A stretch of DNA of 64,000 bases, taken from NCBI RefSeq assembly GCF_902829295.1, contig NZ_CADEPL010000019.1, positions 62,001 to 126,000 of the forward strand, given 5' to 3'. The DNA comes from Vogesella oryzae (GTDB taxonomy: Bacteria; Pseudomonadota; Gammaproteobacteria; Burkholderiales; Chromobacteriaceae). Below the pieces are notes generated by a model, which made no database searches, was not told the DNA's origin, and saw only the letters and a list, made by a program, of their open reading frames with translations. Made by a program: the position numbers and the translations under genes. Positions 8,544-17,719 of this stretch are shown here, piece after piece (position 1 is the stretch's first letter; each line of letters starts with the position of its first letter).

Positions 8544-9818
8544 TTACCCCAGACTCAGACGGTTGGCACCCACCAGCTTGCTGTACACCGCGTACAGCGT
8601 CATGGTGGCAATAAGCAGCAGGCTACCCAGCGCTGCGGCCATACCCCAGTTGATGGTGACGTTGGTATAGAACGCCACGTAGTAGCTCACCATCTGCTCT
8701 TCCGGGCTACCCAGCAGTGCCGGGGTGATGTAGTAGCCGATACACATGATGAATACCAGCAAGGCACCGGCAGCCACGCCCGCCACAGTCTGCGGGAAGT
8801 AGATTTTCCAGAAGGCGGCAAACGGATGGTCACCCAGCGAGATGGCGGCACGCATATAGGTCTGCGGAATGCTCTTCATCACGCTATAGGCCGGCAGAAT
8901 CACGAACGGCAGCAGGATGTGCACCATGGCGATGTATACACCGACGCGGTTGAACGCCAGCTGCAACGGCTCGTGGATCAACCCCAGATTCATCAGCGCG
9001 CTGTTGATCAGGCCTTCGCGCTGCAGCAGCACGATCCACGACGCCACGCGCACCAGTACCGAGGTCCAGAACGGCAGCAACACCAGAATCATCAGCAGGT
9101 TGCTCTTGCGAGCCGGCAGGTTAGCCAGCCAGTAAGCCAGCGGGTAACCCAGCAGCAGACAGAACACGGTCACCCACAGGCTGATCCACAGCGTACGGCC
9201 GAAGATATTCAGGAAGGCGCGCTCTTCTACGGGCGCCAGTTCCGGCGTACCGGCCTTGGTCTCGCGCAAATCGAGCGAGCTGTACAGATAGAACGGTGTC
9301 CACGACTTGGCATTCTTGGCAATCACATGCCAGTGATCCGGGTCGCCCCAGCGCTCGTCGATCTGGATGAAGCGGTCACGTACCGATTCACCTGCGGCCA
9401 ACTCCAGCGGCATTTTGCGCGCGGTTTTTTGCAGCAGGGAACGGAAGCCGGTGATATCCATGTTCAGCCGCTTGGCGACTTCGAAAATGGTCTTGTTTTC
9501 CTTGGCCACCAGCAGGTCTTGCGACATGGCGCGGAACACATCCTCGGATGGCAGCGCGCGACGATCCCAGCCGGCAATTGCCTTGGTGGTTTGTGGCAGG
9601 TAGGAAACGACTTCCGGATTGTCCACACTGCGCTTGAGCAGGGTAGCAATCGGAATCACAAAGGTCAGCAGCAGGAAAATTGCCAGCGGGGCAATCAGTG
9701 CCACCGCCTTCAATTGCTTGTTACGGCGCTCGCGCGCCAGCTTCAGCTTGAGCGGCTCGCCATCGGCAGCCGTCAGCGGCGCATTGACGGAAAGGGATTC
9801 GGACATAGTGGGCATCAC
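8544..9818 (-). CDS. Polyamine-type ABC transporter permease (PotH/PotB-like) with large periplasmic insert
   Basis: 424 residues, longer than the roughly 300 of PotB/PotH. After the first transmembrane helix (about 38-60, IAPLAIFLLLTFVIPIATLL) comes an extra segment of about 130 mostly hydrophilic residues, then the usual permease core with five helices and the coupling loop MRAAISLGDHPFAAFWKIYFPQT. The insert is known in a subset of this family. The start could be the ATG at 9818 or the internal MSESLSV 12 bp later. 152 bp separate it from the binding-protein gene. Confidence 0.85.
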   Translation of the reverse strand: MMPTMSESLSVNAPLTAADGEPLKLKLARERRNKQLKAVALIAPLAIFLLLTFVIPIATLLKRSVDNPEVVSYLPQTTKAIAGWDRRALPSEDVFRAMSQDLLVAKENKTIFEVAKRLNMDITGFRSLLQKTARKMPLELAAGESVRDRFIQIDERWGDPDHWHVIAKNAKSWTPFYLYSSLDLRETKAGTPELAPVEERAFLNIFGRTLWISLWVTVFCLLLGYPLAYWLANLPARKSNLLMILVLLPFWTSVLVRVASWIVLLQREGLINSALMNLGLIHEPLQLAFNRVGVYIAMVHILLPFVILPAYSVMKSIPQTYMRAAISLGDHPFAAFWKIYFPQTVAGVAAGALLVFIMCIGYYITPALLGSPEEQMVSYYVAFYTNVTINWGMAAALGSLLLIATMTLYAVYSKLVGANRLSLG

Positions 9819-9869
9819 TTCCGGAGAGTCCCGCCACCGCAGTGGCGGAACGAATCAGCAAAGATCTCT

Positions 9870-9950
9870 GGTCTGGCGGGGACACCAGACCGGACAGATA
9901 GCGGCGAGCAGGGGCCAGCCACACCGGCGTGCGGCCGGCGGTCCCTGCTC
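9870..9950 (-). promoter_or_regulatory. Two intergenic stem-loops in the pot-type operon
   Basis: GGTCTGG (9870-9876) pairs with CCAGACC (9885-9891), and GAGCAGGG (9906-9913) pairs with CCCTGCTC (9943-9950). They sit between the binding-protein gene and the first permease with no U-tract. This is the usual place for mRNA-stabilising or partial-termination hairpins that raise binding protein above permease. Confidence 0.5.
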
Positions 9951-9970
9951 TGCTAACTGCCTGACAACGC

Positions 9971-11008
9971 TTAGCGGGCAGCCCAGGCGTTGAAGCGCTC
10001 TTCCAGACTTTCGCCGTTATCCACCCAGAAGTTCACGTCCAGCGGAACGGCGTTCTTCAGGTTGGCAGGCCAGGTCGGCAGGTTGGCCGCAGACTTCGGA
10101 TCAACTTTCTGCACTGCCTTCAGGTTGGTCGGACCGTAGGCGATCTTGTTGGAATACACCGCCTGGTTTTCCGGCTTGCTGGCGTGCTTGATGAAATCCA
10201 TGGCTTCCTTCAGCTTCGGGGAGCCTTTCGGCACCGCCCAGGAATCCACGTCATACACGCTGCCGGCCCATACCACTTTCAGGTTCTTGCCTTCCTTCTG
10301 CGCGGTGTCGATACGGCCGTTGTAAGCCGAGCTCATCACTACGTCGCCGGAGGCCAGGAATTGCGGCGGCTGCGCACCGGCTTCCCACCACTGGATGTTC
10401 GGCTTCAGCTGATCCAGTTTCTTGAAGGCGCGATCCACACCGGCCTTGGTAGCCAGCACCTTGTACACGTCAGCCGGCTTTACACCGTCTGCCATCAGCG
10501 CGAATTCCAGGGTGTACTTGGCACCCTTGCGCAGGCCACGCTTGCCCGGGAATTTCTTCACATCCCAGAAGTCAGCCCAGCTCTTCGGGGCTTCCTTGAG
10601 CTTGTCGGCGTTGTAGGCCAGCGCGGTGGACCAAACGAAGATACCTACGCCACACTCGGAAACCGCCGGCTTCACGAAATCGGCCTTGTTGCCGACCTGT
10701 GCCCAGTTGATCTTCTCGAACATGCCTTCTTCACAACCACGCAGCAGTTCCGGAGACTCAACCTCGACAACGTCCCAGGTCACTTTCTTGGTGTCTACCA
10801 TGGCCTTGATCTTGGCCATCTCACCGTTGTAATCACCCGCAGTAATCTTGTTACCAGTCGCTTTCTCGAAGGTCTGGTAGTACGCAGCAGTCTGCGCATC
10901 CTTGTTGGCACCGCCAAAGGAAATCACAGTAAGGTCCTTCGCCATGGCCGGCGCAGCAAATGCGACAGCAACGGACAGCACGGCAAGGCGGGGGGCAAAT
11001 TTGGTCAT
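9971..11008 (-). CDS. Polyamine-type periplasmic substrate-binding protein (PotD/PotF/YdcS-like)
   Basis: 345 residues with a Sec signal peptide (MTKFAPRLAVLSVAVAFAAPAMA, cleavage after AMA). The mature part begins KDLTVISFGGANKDAQ and keeps family blocks such as WDVVEVESPELLRGCEEG, VWSTALAYNADKL, WWEAGAQPPQFLASGDVVMSSAYNGR. It would deliver its ligand to the two permeases. 163 bp separate it from the ATPase gene. YdcS-type members have been linked to other ligands, so polyamine specificity is inference. Confidence 0.88.
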   Translation of the reverse strand: MTKFAPRLAVLSVAVAFAAPAMAKDLTVISFGGANKDAQTAAYYQTFEKATGNKITAGDYNGEMAKIKAMVDTKKVTWDVVEVESPELLRGCEEGMFEKINWAQVGNKADFVKPAVSECGVGIFVWSTALAYNADKLKEAPKSWADFWDVKKFPGKRGLRKGAKYTLEFALMADGVKPADVYKVLATKAGVDRAFKKLDQLKPNIQWWEAGAQPPQFLASGDVVMSSAYNGRIDTAQKEGKNLKVVWAGSVYDVDSWAVPKGSPKLKEAMDFIKHASKPENQAVYSNKIAYGPTNLKAVQKVDPKSAANLPTWPANLKNAVPLDVNFWVDNGESLEERFNAWAAR

Positions 11009-11171
11009 GGATAACTCCTCGAAGTTTGCACGTTTGCAGACAACAGTTAGCGACCCGTTTTAACAGGCCTTGTTTTGGTACTGGGTTGGGTACTACGGGT
11101 GGTTCATCCGTCAGACACAGCGATCAGCACGCCAGCACACAAGCCCGAGGCATGTGCGCCGGCACGCCGGA

Positions 11172-12287
11172 TCAATGTGCGATAACAGCCGAATCCAGGG
11201 CGCGAATGTCTTGCGACATCCAGCCCACATTGAGGGTGTCACCCACCTGCCAGCGGCTGTCCAGCTCGCCTACCGGCACTTTCACCATGAAGCCGCTTTG
11301 TCCGGCAACATCCAGACGCAGGCGGACATGGTCACCAAAGTAGATGAACTCGGCCAGACGTGCCGGCAAGCGGTTCTCGCAAGACTCGGCAAACTGGTTC
11401 AGGCGTACACGCTCCGGACGAATCGACATGGAAGTCGGCTCACCGGCGCGATCGACACAAATAGCGGAAGCCCGCACGGTATCGCCGGAAGCCAGGCGCA
11501 CTACCGCGCTGCCCTGCTCCACTGCCACGACTTCGCCATGCAGCGTGTTGTTTTCGCCAATGAAGTTGGCGACAAAGGAATTGACCGGCTTCTCGTACAG
11601 CACGTTGGCCGCATCGATCTGCTGGATGATGCCGTCCTTGAATACCGCAACGCGGTCGGACATGGTCAGCGCTTCACTCTGGTCGTGGGTCACATACACC
11701 ACGGTAATACCCAGCGTGTCGTGAATATGTTTGATTTCCAGCTGCATGTGTTCGCGCAGCTGCTTGTCCAGTGCACCCAGCGGCTCGTCCATCAGCACCA
11801 GCTGCGGTTCGAACACCAGCGCGCGTGCCAGCGCCACGCGCTGCTGCTGACCACCGGACATCTGGCCCGGATAGCGATTGGCAAGATTACCCAGCTGCAC
11901 CATGTCCAGTGCCTTTTTGACACGGGCGGCAACATCGCTCTTGCTCATCTTGCGGATGGTCAGCGGGTAGGCCAGGTTTTCAGCTACGGTCATGTGGGGG
12001 AACAGCGCGTAGTTCTGGAACACCATGCCGATGTTGCGTTTGTGCGGGGGCACGTTATTCAGCAACTGGCCGCCAAGACGGATTTCACCGTGGGTGGGGG
12101 TTTCAAAGCCGGCCAGCATCATCAGGCAGGTGGTTTTGCCGGAACCGGACGGCCCCAGCATGGTAAGGAATTCGCCACGGCGAATGTCCAGGTCCAGGCT
12201 CTTAACAATCAGAGATTCGCCGTCGTAGCTTTTCTGCACGCCACGAAAGCTGACTAAGACATCCGATGCCGGTTGTTGCTCGCTCAT
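11172..12287 (-). CDS. Polyamine-type ABC transporter ATP-binding protein (PotA/PotG-like)
   Basis: 371 residues. Walker A GPSGSGKTT (about 45-53), Q-loop VFQNYALFPHM, ABC signature MSGGQQQR, Walker B LVLMDEPLGALD and H-loop VTHDQ are all intact. A C-terminal TOBE-like regulatory domain (about 250-371) fits the PotA/MalK class. First gene of the operon ATPase, binding protein, permease, permease; its promoter should lie in 12288-12400. Confidence 0.9.
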   Translation of the reverse strand: MSEQQPASDVLVSFRGVQKSYDGESLIVKSLDLDIRRGEFLTMLGPSGSGKTTCLMMLAGFETPTHGEIRLGGQLLNNVPPHKRNIGMVFQNYALFPHMTVAENLAYPLTIRKMSKSDVAARVKKALDMVQLGNLANRYPGQMSGGQQQRVALARALVFEPQLVLMDEPLGALDKQLREHMQLEIKHIHDTLGITVVYVTHDQSEALTMSDRVAVFKDGIIQQIDAANVLYEKPVNSFVANFIGENNTLHGEVVAVEQGSAVVRLASGDTVRASAICVDRAGEPTSMSIRPERVRLNQFAESCENRLPARLAEFIYFGDHVRLRLDVAGQSGFMVKVPVGELDSRWQVGDTLNVGWMSQDIRALDSAVIAH

Positions 12288-12835
12288 CCTGCTTTCTCCA
12301 CTTGTTCCGCTTGGCGGAATCTTGTTTCAGTTTTATTAGGCTAATCGCCATCGGCGGGGATGTAAAGCATGCAAGTGCTTACTTGATGCAGCGGCCAACC
12401 TGTCCCGCAGCACAGCCGTTGATTAATTTAACCACACCGTTTAAGAAAACAAGCAGGCGCCCTGCACAAATTTGCGAGAAACCTTTTGCGGATTGCGCTT
12501 CAAACTTTGACAGCCCTGCAGCGGTGCATGTTATTTACATTTGTTAGCATTATTCACCAAGCACTGCCGGGCTTTTTGCAATGAAATGCACCACTAGCGG
12601 GCATTAAATGCACCAGCCAATGAAACAACTGTTTTGTTGTCGGCATACAACAAAACAGTCAGTTCCCTGTCGCAGAACAATCCTGCAGAGCGTATCGCCA
12701 GCGAGCTACGCCTTGTCTGACACATGAAACCACAGCCAAACCGGCTGGCAAATACACGCGACGCCCCCCCCCTCGCGACCATCACTTCGCAAGCGCTTAC
12801 CACCCCCTTCCTCGATCGGTACTGGCGAAAAAAAA
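12288..12835. other. Intergenic region upstream of the transporter operon
   Basis: About 550 bp without a convincing gene. It must carry the operon promoter. Two items stand out: a dispersed 9-mer at 12391-12399, and a perfect inverted repeat with 13-bp arms, 12628-12640 and 12647-12659 (ACTGTTTTGTTGT and its complement, 6-nt loop). The hairpin has no U-tract and could be an operator or RNA structure. Short reading frames across 12594-12918 look like noise. Confidence 0.5.
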
Positions 12836-12859
12836 AAGCCGACCCGCAAGGGTCGGCTT
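12836..12859 (-). terminator. Rho-independent terminator
   Basis: AAGCCGACCC / GGGTCGGCTT with a 4-nt loop. The preceding plus-strand A-run (12828-12837) is the minus-strand U-tract. It closes the transcript of the 70-residue gene and lolC remnant. Confidence 0.85.
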
Positions 12860-12868
12860 AAGGGAGTA

Positions 12869-12961
12869 CACCGACAACAGGGAGATAAAGGAGATAAAAC
12901 CGTTGCGCCGCCGGGCACGCAGATAGCGCAGACCGATGAAGGCCTCGTAGTTAAGGGACAT
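12869..12961 (-). pseudogene. lolC/lolE 5' remnant
   Basis: From the ATG at 12959-12961 the reading frame gives MSLNYEAFIGLRYLRARRRN then GFISFISLLSV, the N-terminus of the LolC/LolE lipoprotein-releasing permease (cytoplasmic start and beginning of the first membrane helix). After about 31 codons similarity stops and the frame runs into the terminator at 12836-12859. It has its own AAGG ribosome-binding site and begins 3 bp after the preceding stop, as an operon gene would. The rest of the gene is absent, so a deletion or rearrangement endpoint lies near 12868. Confidence 0.6.
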
Positions 12962-12964
12962 GGA

Positions 12965-13177
12965 TCAGCCTTGGTAGGGGTTTTCCAGCCGCTGCATCAG
13001 CGCCACCAGAAAGCCGCGCACCTGCTGCTCGTCGCAGCCCATCAGGATGGCATCCTCGAACGCGTCTTGCGCCATCTGCGCCAGTTCTTCCATGTTTTCG
13101 GTCATGACCTTCACCTTCTCGGTGCAGGACACCACGCTGCCATCGGGGGCGTGCCAGATCGGCAAATCCAGATTCAT
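12965..13177 (-). CDS. Small acidic hypothetical protein
   Basis: 70 residues beginning MNLDLPIWHAPDG, with AAGGTGAAGC just before the ATG. The C-terminal half is helical and acidic (MEELAQMAQDAFEDAILMG then EQQVRGFLVALMQRLENPY). It lies directly upstream of the lolC remnant. Not recognised, but the ribosome-binding site, spacing and composition argue it is real. Confidence 0.6.
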   Translation of the reverse strand: MNLDLPIWHAPDGSVVSCTEKVKVMTENMEELAQMAQDAFEDAILMGCDEQQVRGFLVALMQRLENPYQG

Positions 13178-13270
13178 GCTTCACCTTGCAAATGTCGATG
13201 CCCGCGACAGCGGGCATCCGGTCTGGTTCTTGCCCCGGAGCCAAAGCCCGGAGCGGTCAAATCGTTAATT

Positions 13271-14026
13271 TCAGTGTTTTTTCACTGGCCGTTTTTTCTT
13301 GCTGGCCGGTGCCGTACTCTTGCCGCGCGTTTTCTTGCTGGCGGCCTCGCTCTTGCTGCTTTTGGCCTTGCCCTTGGTTTTGGCGCTGGTTTTGACGGTG
13401 CCCTTGGCACTGCGCTTGGCAACCGCGCCGGCCGTCTTGGCCGCCACGGCGGTGTCCGGCCGCTTAGCCGTGGTGACCGCGGCATCATCAGCAGCGGCAA
13501 GCTGGGTACCCCGCGCCACGCGGCGCGCGCCATTGTAACGGCTAACCCAGTAGCTCTGGCTCATGTTGCCCACTTCCACACTCTTGCCGGTGCGCGGCGA
13601 ATGGATGAACTTGTTGTTCCCCAGGAAAATACCCACGTGCGAGTAACGGAAGCCTCGGGTATTGAAGAAGACCAGATCGCCCGGCTTGAGTTCATCGCGT
13701 GAAACCTCGCGGCCAACCTGTGCCATCTCGGCAGCAGTGCGCGGCAGATTCACATGCAGCGATTTCTTGAATACGTACTGGATGAAACCGGAGCAATCCA
13801 GCCCGGTTTCCGGATTGCTGCCGCCAAAGCGGTAGGCCACACCCAGCAGGCTCATGGCCTGCAGCAGCAAATCACCGGCGGCCTCTTCGCCCGGGCTGGC
13901 AAAACGGGCAATCGGATCGGCGCTTTCATCGGCCGTGCGGCTATCTGCGCTCTTATCCGGTGCCGCATTGGCCAGCGCCATGCAGGCAGCCAGCACACAG
14001 GCCAGCAAGTATTGATGAAATTTCAT
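13271..14026 (-). CDS. NlpC/P60 (C40) cell-wall hydrolase with basic tail
   Basis: 251 residues. A Sec signal peptide (about 1-22, ending ANA) is followed by an NlpC/P60 papain-like domain with catalytic Cys in GLDCSGFIQYV (about 81) and His in YSHVGIFLG. Likely a periplasmic gamma-D-glutamyl-meso-diaminopimelate endopeptidase (Spr/MepS-like). The last 70 residues are an unusual Lys/Ala/Ser low-complexity tail (repeats of AKxxxKSK, ending KKKRPVKKH), histone H1-like, which may bind peptidoglycan, teichoic-type anions or nucleic acid. Such tails are absent from E. coli MepS. Confidence 0.88.
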   Translation of the reverse strand: MKFHQYLLACVLAACMALANAAPDKSADSRTADESADPIARFASPGEEAAGDLLLQAMSLLGVAYRFGGSNPETGLDCSGFIQYVFKKSLHVNLPRTAAEMAQVGREVSRDELKPGDLVFFNTRGFRYSHVGIFLGNNKFIHSPRTGKSVEVGNMSQSYWVSRYNGARRVARGTQLAAADDAAVTTAKRPDTAVAAKTAGAVAKRSAKGTVKTSAKTKGKAKSSKSEAASKKTRGKSTAPASKKKRPVKKH

Positions 14027-14273
14027 AGCTTAATAGGGACAAGCTTCCGCGCCGCCGGTTCTATGAGTGCCGGCATTCCTGCGCCCGGAAGGCTGATTCT
14101 GAACAAAACGACCTGCACGATACCATCTAGCGCCGTGGCAACCAAGCCGCAATCGCAGTAGCACAGGCCTCGCAGCGGCAGCGCTATTGTGGAGCGGTAC
14201 TGAATCTTCGATACTTGTTTGCCATTTTTTGCCACCTCCGCGCCAGCTGGCGCCTGCCCTGATCGGTTCTGCC

Positions 14274-15956
14274 ATGCTCAGAGAAACGCTGATTGCCATG
14301 CGTGACTTGCCCCGTCTGAAAGAAATCAGCGGCATCCTTTTCCGTCACGGCCTCGGCGAATTCGCGCAGCGGCTGCGGCTGCCGCGTGCGGTGGAGAAAG
14401 CCGGCCAGTGGCTGAACATCCCGTTTCCCGACCCGGCCAACGCCATCCCGACGCCCATCCGCCTGCGCAAGGCCTTCGAGGAACTGGGACCAACCTTCAT
14501 CAAGCTGGGGCAGATTCTCTCCACCCGTGTCGACATGTTTGCGCCGGAGTGGATTACCGAATTCGAAAAGCTGCAGAACACCGTGCCGCCGATCCCGGAT
14601 GCGCAGCTGGCCGCCACACTGAAACAGGCGCTGGGCGCCGCGCCAACGGACATCTTTGCCGAGTTCGACCATACCCCGATCGGCTCGGCATCCATCGCCC
14701 AGGTACACCGTGCGGTGCTGAAGGATGGCACCGTGGTGGCGGTAAAACTGCGCCGGCCGGGCATCGTGGAGAAAGTGGAAGCCGACCTGCGCATTCTCGA
14801 ACATCTGGCCAACCTGATCGAACTGGAGTTTCCGGATGCACGCCGCTTCCAGCCGTCGGAAATCGTGGTGCAGTTTGCGCGCTCGCTGCGCCGCGAGCTG
14901 GACCTGGCGGTCGAGGCCCGCAATATGGAGCGCTTCGCCAAGGACTTTGCCGGCGACCCGCACGTACGGGTGCCGCGCGTGCACTGGGAGTACACCAAAC
15001 CGGCGGTCAACGTGCAGGACTTTGTCGACGGCCTGCCGGCCACGCCGGTCGAGGCGCTGCCCGCTGCCGGCCTCAACCCGCCATTACTGGCCAAGCGCGG
15101 CGCCGATGCGGTGCTGAAGATGATCCTGCTCAACGGCTTCTTTCATGCCGACCCGCACCCGGGCAATGTGTTTTTCCTGCCGGAGGACATCATCGCCTTC
15201 ATCGACTTCGGCATGGTTGGCCGCCTGTCGCACAAACGGCGCGACGAAATTGTCGACCTGCTGGCGGCACTGTCGGAACGCGACGAGCGCGGCATGATGA
15301 ACGTGCTGCTGGAGTGGACCGGCAGCACACCGGTGGACGAGGAGCAGTTTGCCGAGGACATCGGCGAGATGCTGTTCCAGTACGACCATGTGCCGCTGAA
15401 AAACCTCAATATGTCACAGCTGATCAACGACATCATGGCGCTGATCCGCGACCACGGCATCGTGTTGCCACCGGACATGGCGATGCTGTTCAAGGCGCTG
15501 CTGACCCTGGAAGGGCTGGGCCGCCAGCTGGACCCGGACTTCCAGCTGGTAGAACACCTGGCGCCGTTCGTGCGCCAGCTGATCCTGGCGCGCTACGATC
15601 CGCGCAACTTCCTGATGCGCAGCAAGCAGACCCTGCGCGAAGGCTTCGCCATGATCAGCGACCTGCCGCGCGACATCATCCGCATCGGCAAGGACATCCG
15701 TCACGGCAAGTTCCGTATCAATCTCGACCTCAAGCGACTGGAGCAGTTCGGCCACCAGCTGGACAAGAGCGTCAACCGCCTGACCATGGGCATCGTTACC
15801 GGCTGCCTGATCATCGGCTCCTCGATCGTGATGACGGTAAAGGGCGGCCCGACGCTGTTCGGGCTGCCATTCTTCGGCTTTCTCGGCTTCATGGTGGCGT
15901 TCTTCAACAGCATGTGGCTAATCTGGTCGATCTGGCGCGCCGGCAAAAATCTATGA
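14274..15956 (+). CDS. ubiB: UbiB, ABC1/ADCK-type protein kinase-like ubiquinone biosynthesis factor
   Basis: About 560 residues from MLRETLIAMRDLPRLKEI. Hallmarks of UbiB: the KxGQ motif in FIKLGQILSTR, GSASIAQVH in place of the glycine-rich loop, the ATP-binding Lys in VVAVKLRRPG, HADPHPGN and IDFGMVG. Two C-terminal membrane segments (about 505-555) anchor it in the inner membrane. It supports ubiquinone synthesis through ATPase activity. An in-frame start 87 bp upstream exists, but the family begins near the chosen ATG; the ribosome-binding site is weak. Confidence 0.92.
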   Translation: MLRETLIAMRDLPRLKEISGILFRHGLGEFAQRLRLPRAVEKAGQWLNIPFPDPANAIPTPIRLRKAFEELGPTFIKLGQILSTRVDMFAPEWITEFEKLQNTVPPIPDAQLAATLKQALGAAPTDIFAEFDHTPIGSASIAQVHRAVLKDGTVVAVKLRRPGIVEKVEADLRILEHLANLIELEFPDARRFQPSEIVVQFARSLRRELDLAVEARNMERFAKDFAGDPHVRVPRVHWEYTKPAVNVQDFVDGLPATPVEALPAAGLNPPLLAKRGADAVLKMILLNGFFHADPHPGNVFFLPEDIIAFIDFGMVGRLSHKRRDEIVDLLAALSERDERGMMNVLLEWTGSTPVDEEQFAEDIGEMLFQYDHVPLKNLNMSQLINDIMALIRDHGIVLPPDMAMLFKALLTLEGLGRQLDPDFQLVEHLAPFVRQLILARYDPRNFLMRSKQTLREGFAMISDLPRDIIRIGKDIRHGKFRINLDLKRLEQFGHQLDKSVNRLTMGIVTGCLIIGSSIVMTVKGGPTLFGLPFFGFLGFMVAFFNSMWLIWSIWRAGKNL

Positions 15957-16081
15957 CACCTGCGATTAGCCGGGCAGCCTGCCCCGCCATCCGGATATTT
16001 GATAGCAAGCAACGGAAACAGCACTAAGTCTTTGCTGTAAATGGCCGATATATCCGGCATCGCCGGAGCAGGAGTCGCGCC

Positions 16082-17104
16082 ATGAAGATCGATGCCATGT
16101 CACTGGCACTGGATAGCCGCCACCAGTTGCAGCAGACCCAAAGCGAGACGCAGAAATTGCAGATCTGGCGACAGCCAGCACCTGCGGCCAACCCTGTGGC
16201 CGCGCCAGACGACAGCGTATCGATCAGCGCCGCCGGCAAGACCGCCAGCCAGGATGACAGCAGCCTGCAGGATGGGCTCTCGCCGGTGATGGCGATGGTG
16301 CGCAGCCTGCTGGAAAAAACCTTCGGCATCCGCATCCGCCTGCAAGACGTCCAGGCACACCCCGCCAACAGCAGTGACAGCAACGTTGCGGCCAACGTTG
16401 CCGCACCGGATAGCAACACTACCTCCCCTCCTCCTACCCCGTCATGGGGAATGCGCCTGCAGCGCGAATTCCACTACCAGGAGCAGGAGTCACTACAGTT
16501 TTCCGCCAGCGGCAATATCACCACCAGCGACGGGCGGCAGCTTAGCTTCCAGCTGGACATCCAGCTGCAGCGCAGCCTGGAGCTCCACAGCAATGAAACC
16601 CTCAACTTTGGTGCCGCCGCCAAGGACCCGTTAATGCTGACACTGGGTAGCGATGCCGGTGTGCTTTCCGGCGCCAGCGTGGCGTTCGATCTGGAGGGCA
16701 ACGGCACTATGGATGCCCTGCCGATGGTTGCCAATGGTGGCTGGCTGGTACTGGATCGCAACGGCGACGGCAAGGTCAACGACCGCAGCGAGCTGTTCGG
16801 GCCACAAAGCGGCAACGGTTTTGCCGAGCTGGCGCAACTGGATGCTGACGGCAACGGCGCCATCGACGAAGGCGACCCGCTGTTTGCCCGCCTGCAGCTC
16901 TGGCAGGGTCGACACGACGGCCAGGATCAGCTGGTATCGCTGCTGGATCAGGGCATCGGCGCCCTACTGCTGCCCAATGTGGCGGCGGATTACCGTTACA
17001 GCGATGCCCAGGGCAATACCCAGGCACAGATGCGCAAGGCCGGGGTATATCTCAACGAGGACGGTAGCGCCGGACTGGTTTCCCAGCTCGATCTCACGGC
17101 CTGA
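16082..17104 (+). CDS. Hypothetical protein with EF-hand-like calcium-binding repeats
   Basis: 340 residues, no signal peptide. The N-terminus (MKIDAMSLALDSRH...) and a Ser/Gln-rich first 150 residues resemble secreted or flagellum-associated proteins of gamma- and beta-proteobacteria. Two acidic loops fit calcium-binding D-x-D/N-x-D/N-G patterns: DRNGDGKVNDRSELFG (about 225-240) and DADGNGAIDEGD (about 256-267); a third degenerate one is DLEGNGTMDALP. Function unknown. Two dispersed 9-mers (16194, 16388) lie in the coding part. Confidence 0.6.
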   Translation: MKIDAMSLALDSRHQLQQTQSETQKLQIWRQPAPAANPVAAPDDSVSISAAGKTASQDDSSLQDGLSPVMAMVRSLLEKTFGIRIRLQDVQAHPANSSDSNVAANVAAPDSNTTSPPPTPSWGMRLQREFHYQEQESLQFSASGNITTSDGRQLSFQLDIQLQRSLELHSNETLNFGAAAKDPLMLTLGSDAGVLSGASVAFDLEGNGTMDALPMVANGGWLVLDRNGDGKVNDRSELFGPQSGNGFAELAQLDADGNGAIDEGDPLFARLQLWQGRHDGQDQLVSLLDQGIGALLLPNVAADYRYSDAQGNTQAQMRKAGVYLNEDGSAGLVSQLDLTA

Positions 17105-17230
17105 AGCAAGACGGCCGGCGGGAGACGCGTCGCCAAGCCGGCAGGCACAGCAAATCCCTGCGGCGGGCTGCAGCACGAGCCGTTGCCAAGCCGGCATGGC
17201 TGTTGCGAATTTGCCAGTACTAAAACCGCA

Positions 17231-17250
17231 AATACGAATAATTCTTGATT
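17231..17250. promoter_or_regulatory. Possible Fur-box-like palindrome
   Basis: AATACGAATAATTCTTGATT, 53 bp before the DUF2325 start, has the palindromic core GAATAATTC common to Fur boxes but imperfect flanks. Weak; offered only because it is the most AT-rich, symmetrical element in the 198-bp gap. Confidence 0.2.
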
Positions 17251-17302
17251 AGATTTAGATCACTGGCTACCATGCCGTCATTGATCTCGTCAGGACAACA
17301 CC

Positions 17303-17650
17303 ATGAATGCAATGCTGGTCGGCGCCGATACCCTGGGCAACATCCCGGGCGTGCTCGATTCTTTCGGCATCAACATCCACAAGCACCTGAGTGGCCGCAA
17401 CAGCTCGCACCAGCGCAAGCTGGATCGCCTGCCGGCCGGCACCGAGCTGTTGATCCTGTTCACCGACTTTCTGGGCCACAACGTGATGAAGCACTTCCGC
17501 GAGCTGGCCAACGAGGAAAAGGTCAAGTTCATCGCCTGCCGCCGCTCGGTGTGTTCGCTGAAACAGTCGCTGGAGTGCGTGGGCTTCAGTGAGCGTTGTG
17601 CCAGCTGTCCCAACGCCTGCGCCGCGCGGCAGGGCAAACGCAAGCACTAG
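17303..17650 (+). CDS. DUF2325 domain protein
   Basis: 115 residues starting MNAMLVGADTLGNIP. DUF2325 proteins are small Rossmann-like folds; this one matches throughout (LLILFTDFLGHNVMKHF, KFIACRRSVCSLKQ) and ends with a Cys cluster, CVGFSERCASCPNACA, suitable for metal or Fe-S binding. Family function is unknown, though members are often near iron or stress genes. A longer frame opening at 17245 is less likely than the ATG at 17303. Confidence 0.8.
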   Translation: MNAMLVGADTLGNIPGVLDSFGINIHKHLSGRNSSHQRKLDRLPAGTELLILFTDFLGHNVMKHFRELANEEKVKFIACRRSVCSLKQSLECVGFSERCASCPNACAARQGKRKH

Positions 17651-17719
17651 CCCGCCGCAAACAGCAAGGGCAAGCCGCATGGCTTGCCCCTGGTTCTGGC
17701 GATGCGGCCAACCTTGCCG

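Noticed and set aside
7476-9956. 826-codon plus-strand open frame
   Set aside because: Runs antisense through a terminator and two permease genes; Gln/His/Arg-rich low-quality translation.
12594-12918. Short minus-strand frames before the lolC remnant
   Set aside because: No motif, no good ribosome-binding site, and they cross a terminator and hairpin.
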